Of a stretch of DNA of 64,000 nucleotides, positions 63,506 through 64,000 are shown in pieces (position 1 is the first letter of the stretch; each line of letters opens with the position of its first letter). The notes below the pieces were generated by a model, which was given only the letters and a program-made list of their open reading frames with translations, was not told the DNA's origin and searched no databases. A program made the position numbers and the translations under genes. This stretch comes from Torreya grandis. Its lineage: Eukaryota > Streptophyta > Pinopsida > Cupressales > Taxaceae. The stretch covers positions 248,001 to 312,000 of the forward strand of contig JARHVA010003260.1 in NCBI GenBank assembly GCA_037957365.1. The letters run 5' to 3'.

Positions 63506-64000
63506 TTTGGTGAATAGGTATGAATAAGAATAAAATAGGTAGTTTGGAGGATGTTCTTAGTAATTTCAAGACTTTGAAGGCTTTCTTAGAGATTACAGGT
63601 TATTAGAAAGGGAAAATTGGCCAAGAAAAGTAAATATGTCAAGAACAAGCATTGTCAAGCATTTATTGGTTAAATTTCAATGTCTATATCCCCCCTGCAC
63701 ACACCCCCCCTGCCCCCTTTTATTATAGTGATGCATAAAATTATTAGAGTAAAAGAAATGCAAACCTGAGTGTGTATACACACTTTGTCTTTATCATGGA
63801 GATGTGCATGCCCCCTTGTTAATGCATATAGATAAGTCTTGAACATGTGGTGATTTGAGAGTGATAAAGTCTCAATTTTAAGAATCAATGAAGATTCTCG
63901 AGTTGGAAATGTTATATGCTCTAACCCTCATAGAGTACTTTTTAATGCTTGAAGAGATGGGAACCAACAAAGTGGTTTGATAAAGTGAAACCAGAATGTT
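63506..64000. other. Right flank, nothing recognised
   Basis: AT-rich with a C-rich patch (CCCCCCTGCCCCC, 63705-63717). No coding signal. Confidence 0.5.

Noticed and set aside
28230..64000. Host-wide reassignment of TAA/TAG to glutamine
   Set aside because: The LINE and copia elements have TGA and TAG at tryptophan positions and many indels, so most stops are better explained by decay. Only ORF-Y shows the TAR-only pattern clearly.

Overview
The window looks like repeat-dominated nuclear DNA from a land plant with a large genome. It is AT-rich, and I see no intact host gene, tRNA, rRNA or CRISPR array. The recognisable content is plant-type transposable elements: an L1-clade LINE with a C-terminal RNase H, a Ty1/copia element primed by initiator tRNA-Met, and several Ty3/gypsy elements. 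The very long LTRs, old decayed copies and sparse coding content fit a gymnosperm best, but that is inference; the sequence itself only supports 'land plant'.

Layout, left to right. (1) 594-6465: a full-length LINE on the minus strand with a perfect 16-bp target-site duplication and a TAATG junction between ORF1 and ORF2; both ORFs are broken. (2) 6540-9440: coding-like repeats, including a roughly 0.5-kb unit present about two and a quarter times in tandem. (3) 9766-13300: a probable gypsy LTR start followed by a decayed gag, with a 140-bp CA tract between them. (4) 13300-19480: nothing recognisable. (5) 19480-22200, 32220-34370 and 43800-44800: three copies of one dispersed repeat. The second ends in a purine tract and an LTR-like start that the copia element interrupts. 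(6) 22655-31859: two 1.44-kb direct repeats (LTR-like) flank about 6.3 kb that contains an unrecognised 674-codon reading frame (ORF-Y) interrupted only by TAA and TAG. (7) 34371-39974: a copia element with 690-bp LTRs and an inactivated integrase triad. (8) 41610-42340: a gypsy protease-region fragment. (9) 45849-63500: a giant gypsy element of about 17.65 kb. Its LTRs are 4.5 and 6.2 kb, and its internal order is gag, protease, RNase H, RT, RNase H, integrase. Each LTR contains a long decayed coding-like region (ORF-X).

How it fits together. The window is a nest of dead elements: the copia element sits in an older LTR-like repeat, and CA microsatellites have grown inside gag and RT regions of gypsy relics. 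Most premature stops fall where glutamine or tryptophan is expected, which fits C-to-T decay of methylated transposons. The items most worth following up are the coding-like ORF-X inside the giant LTRs, ORF-Y with its TAA/TAG-only interruptions, and the GACGTC motif array shared between the copia LTR and its own pol hinge.
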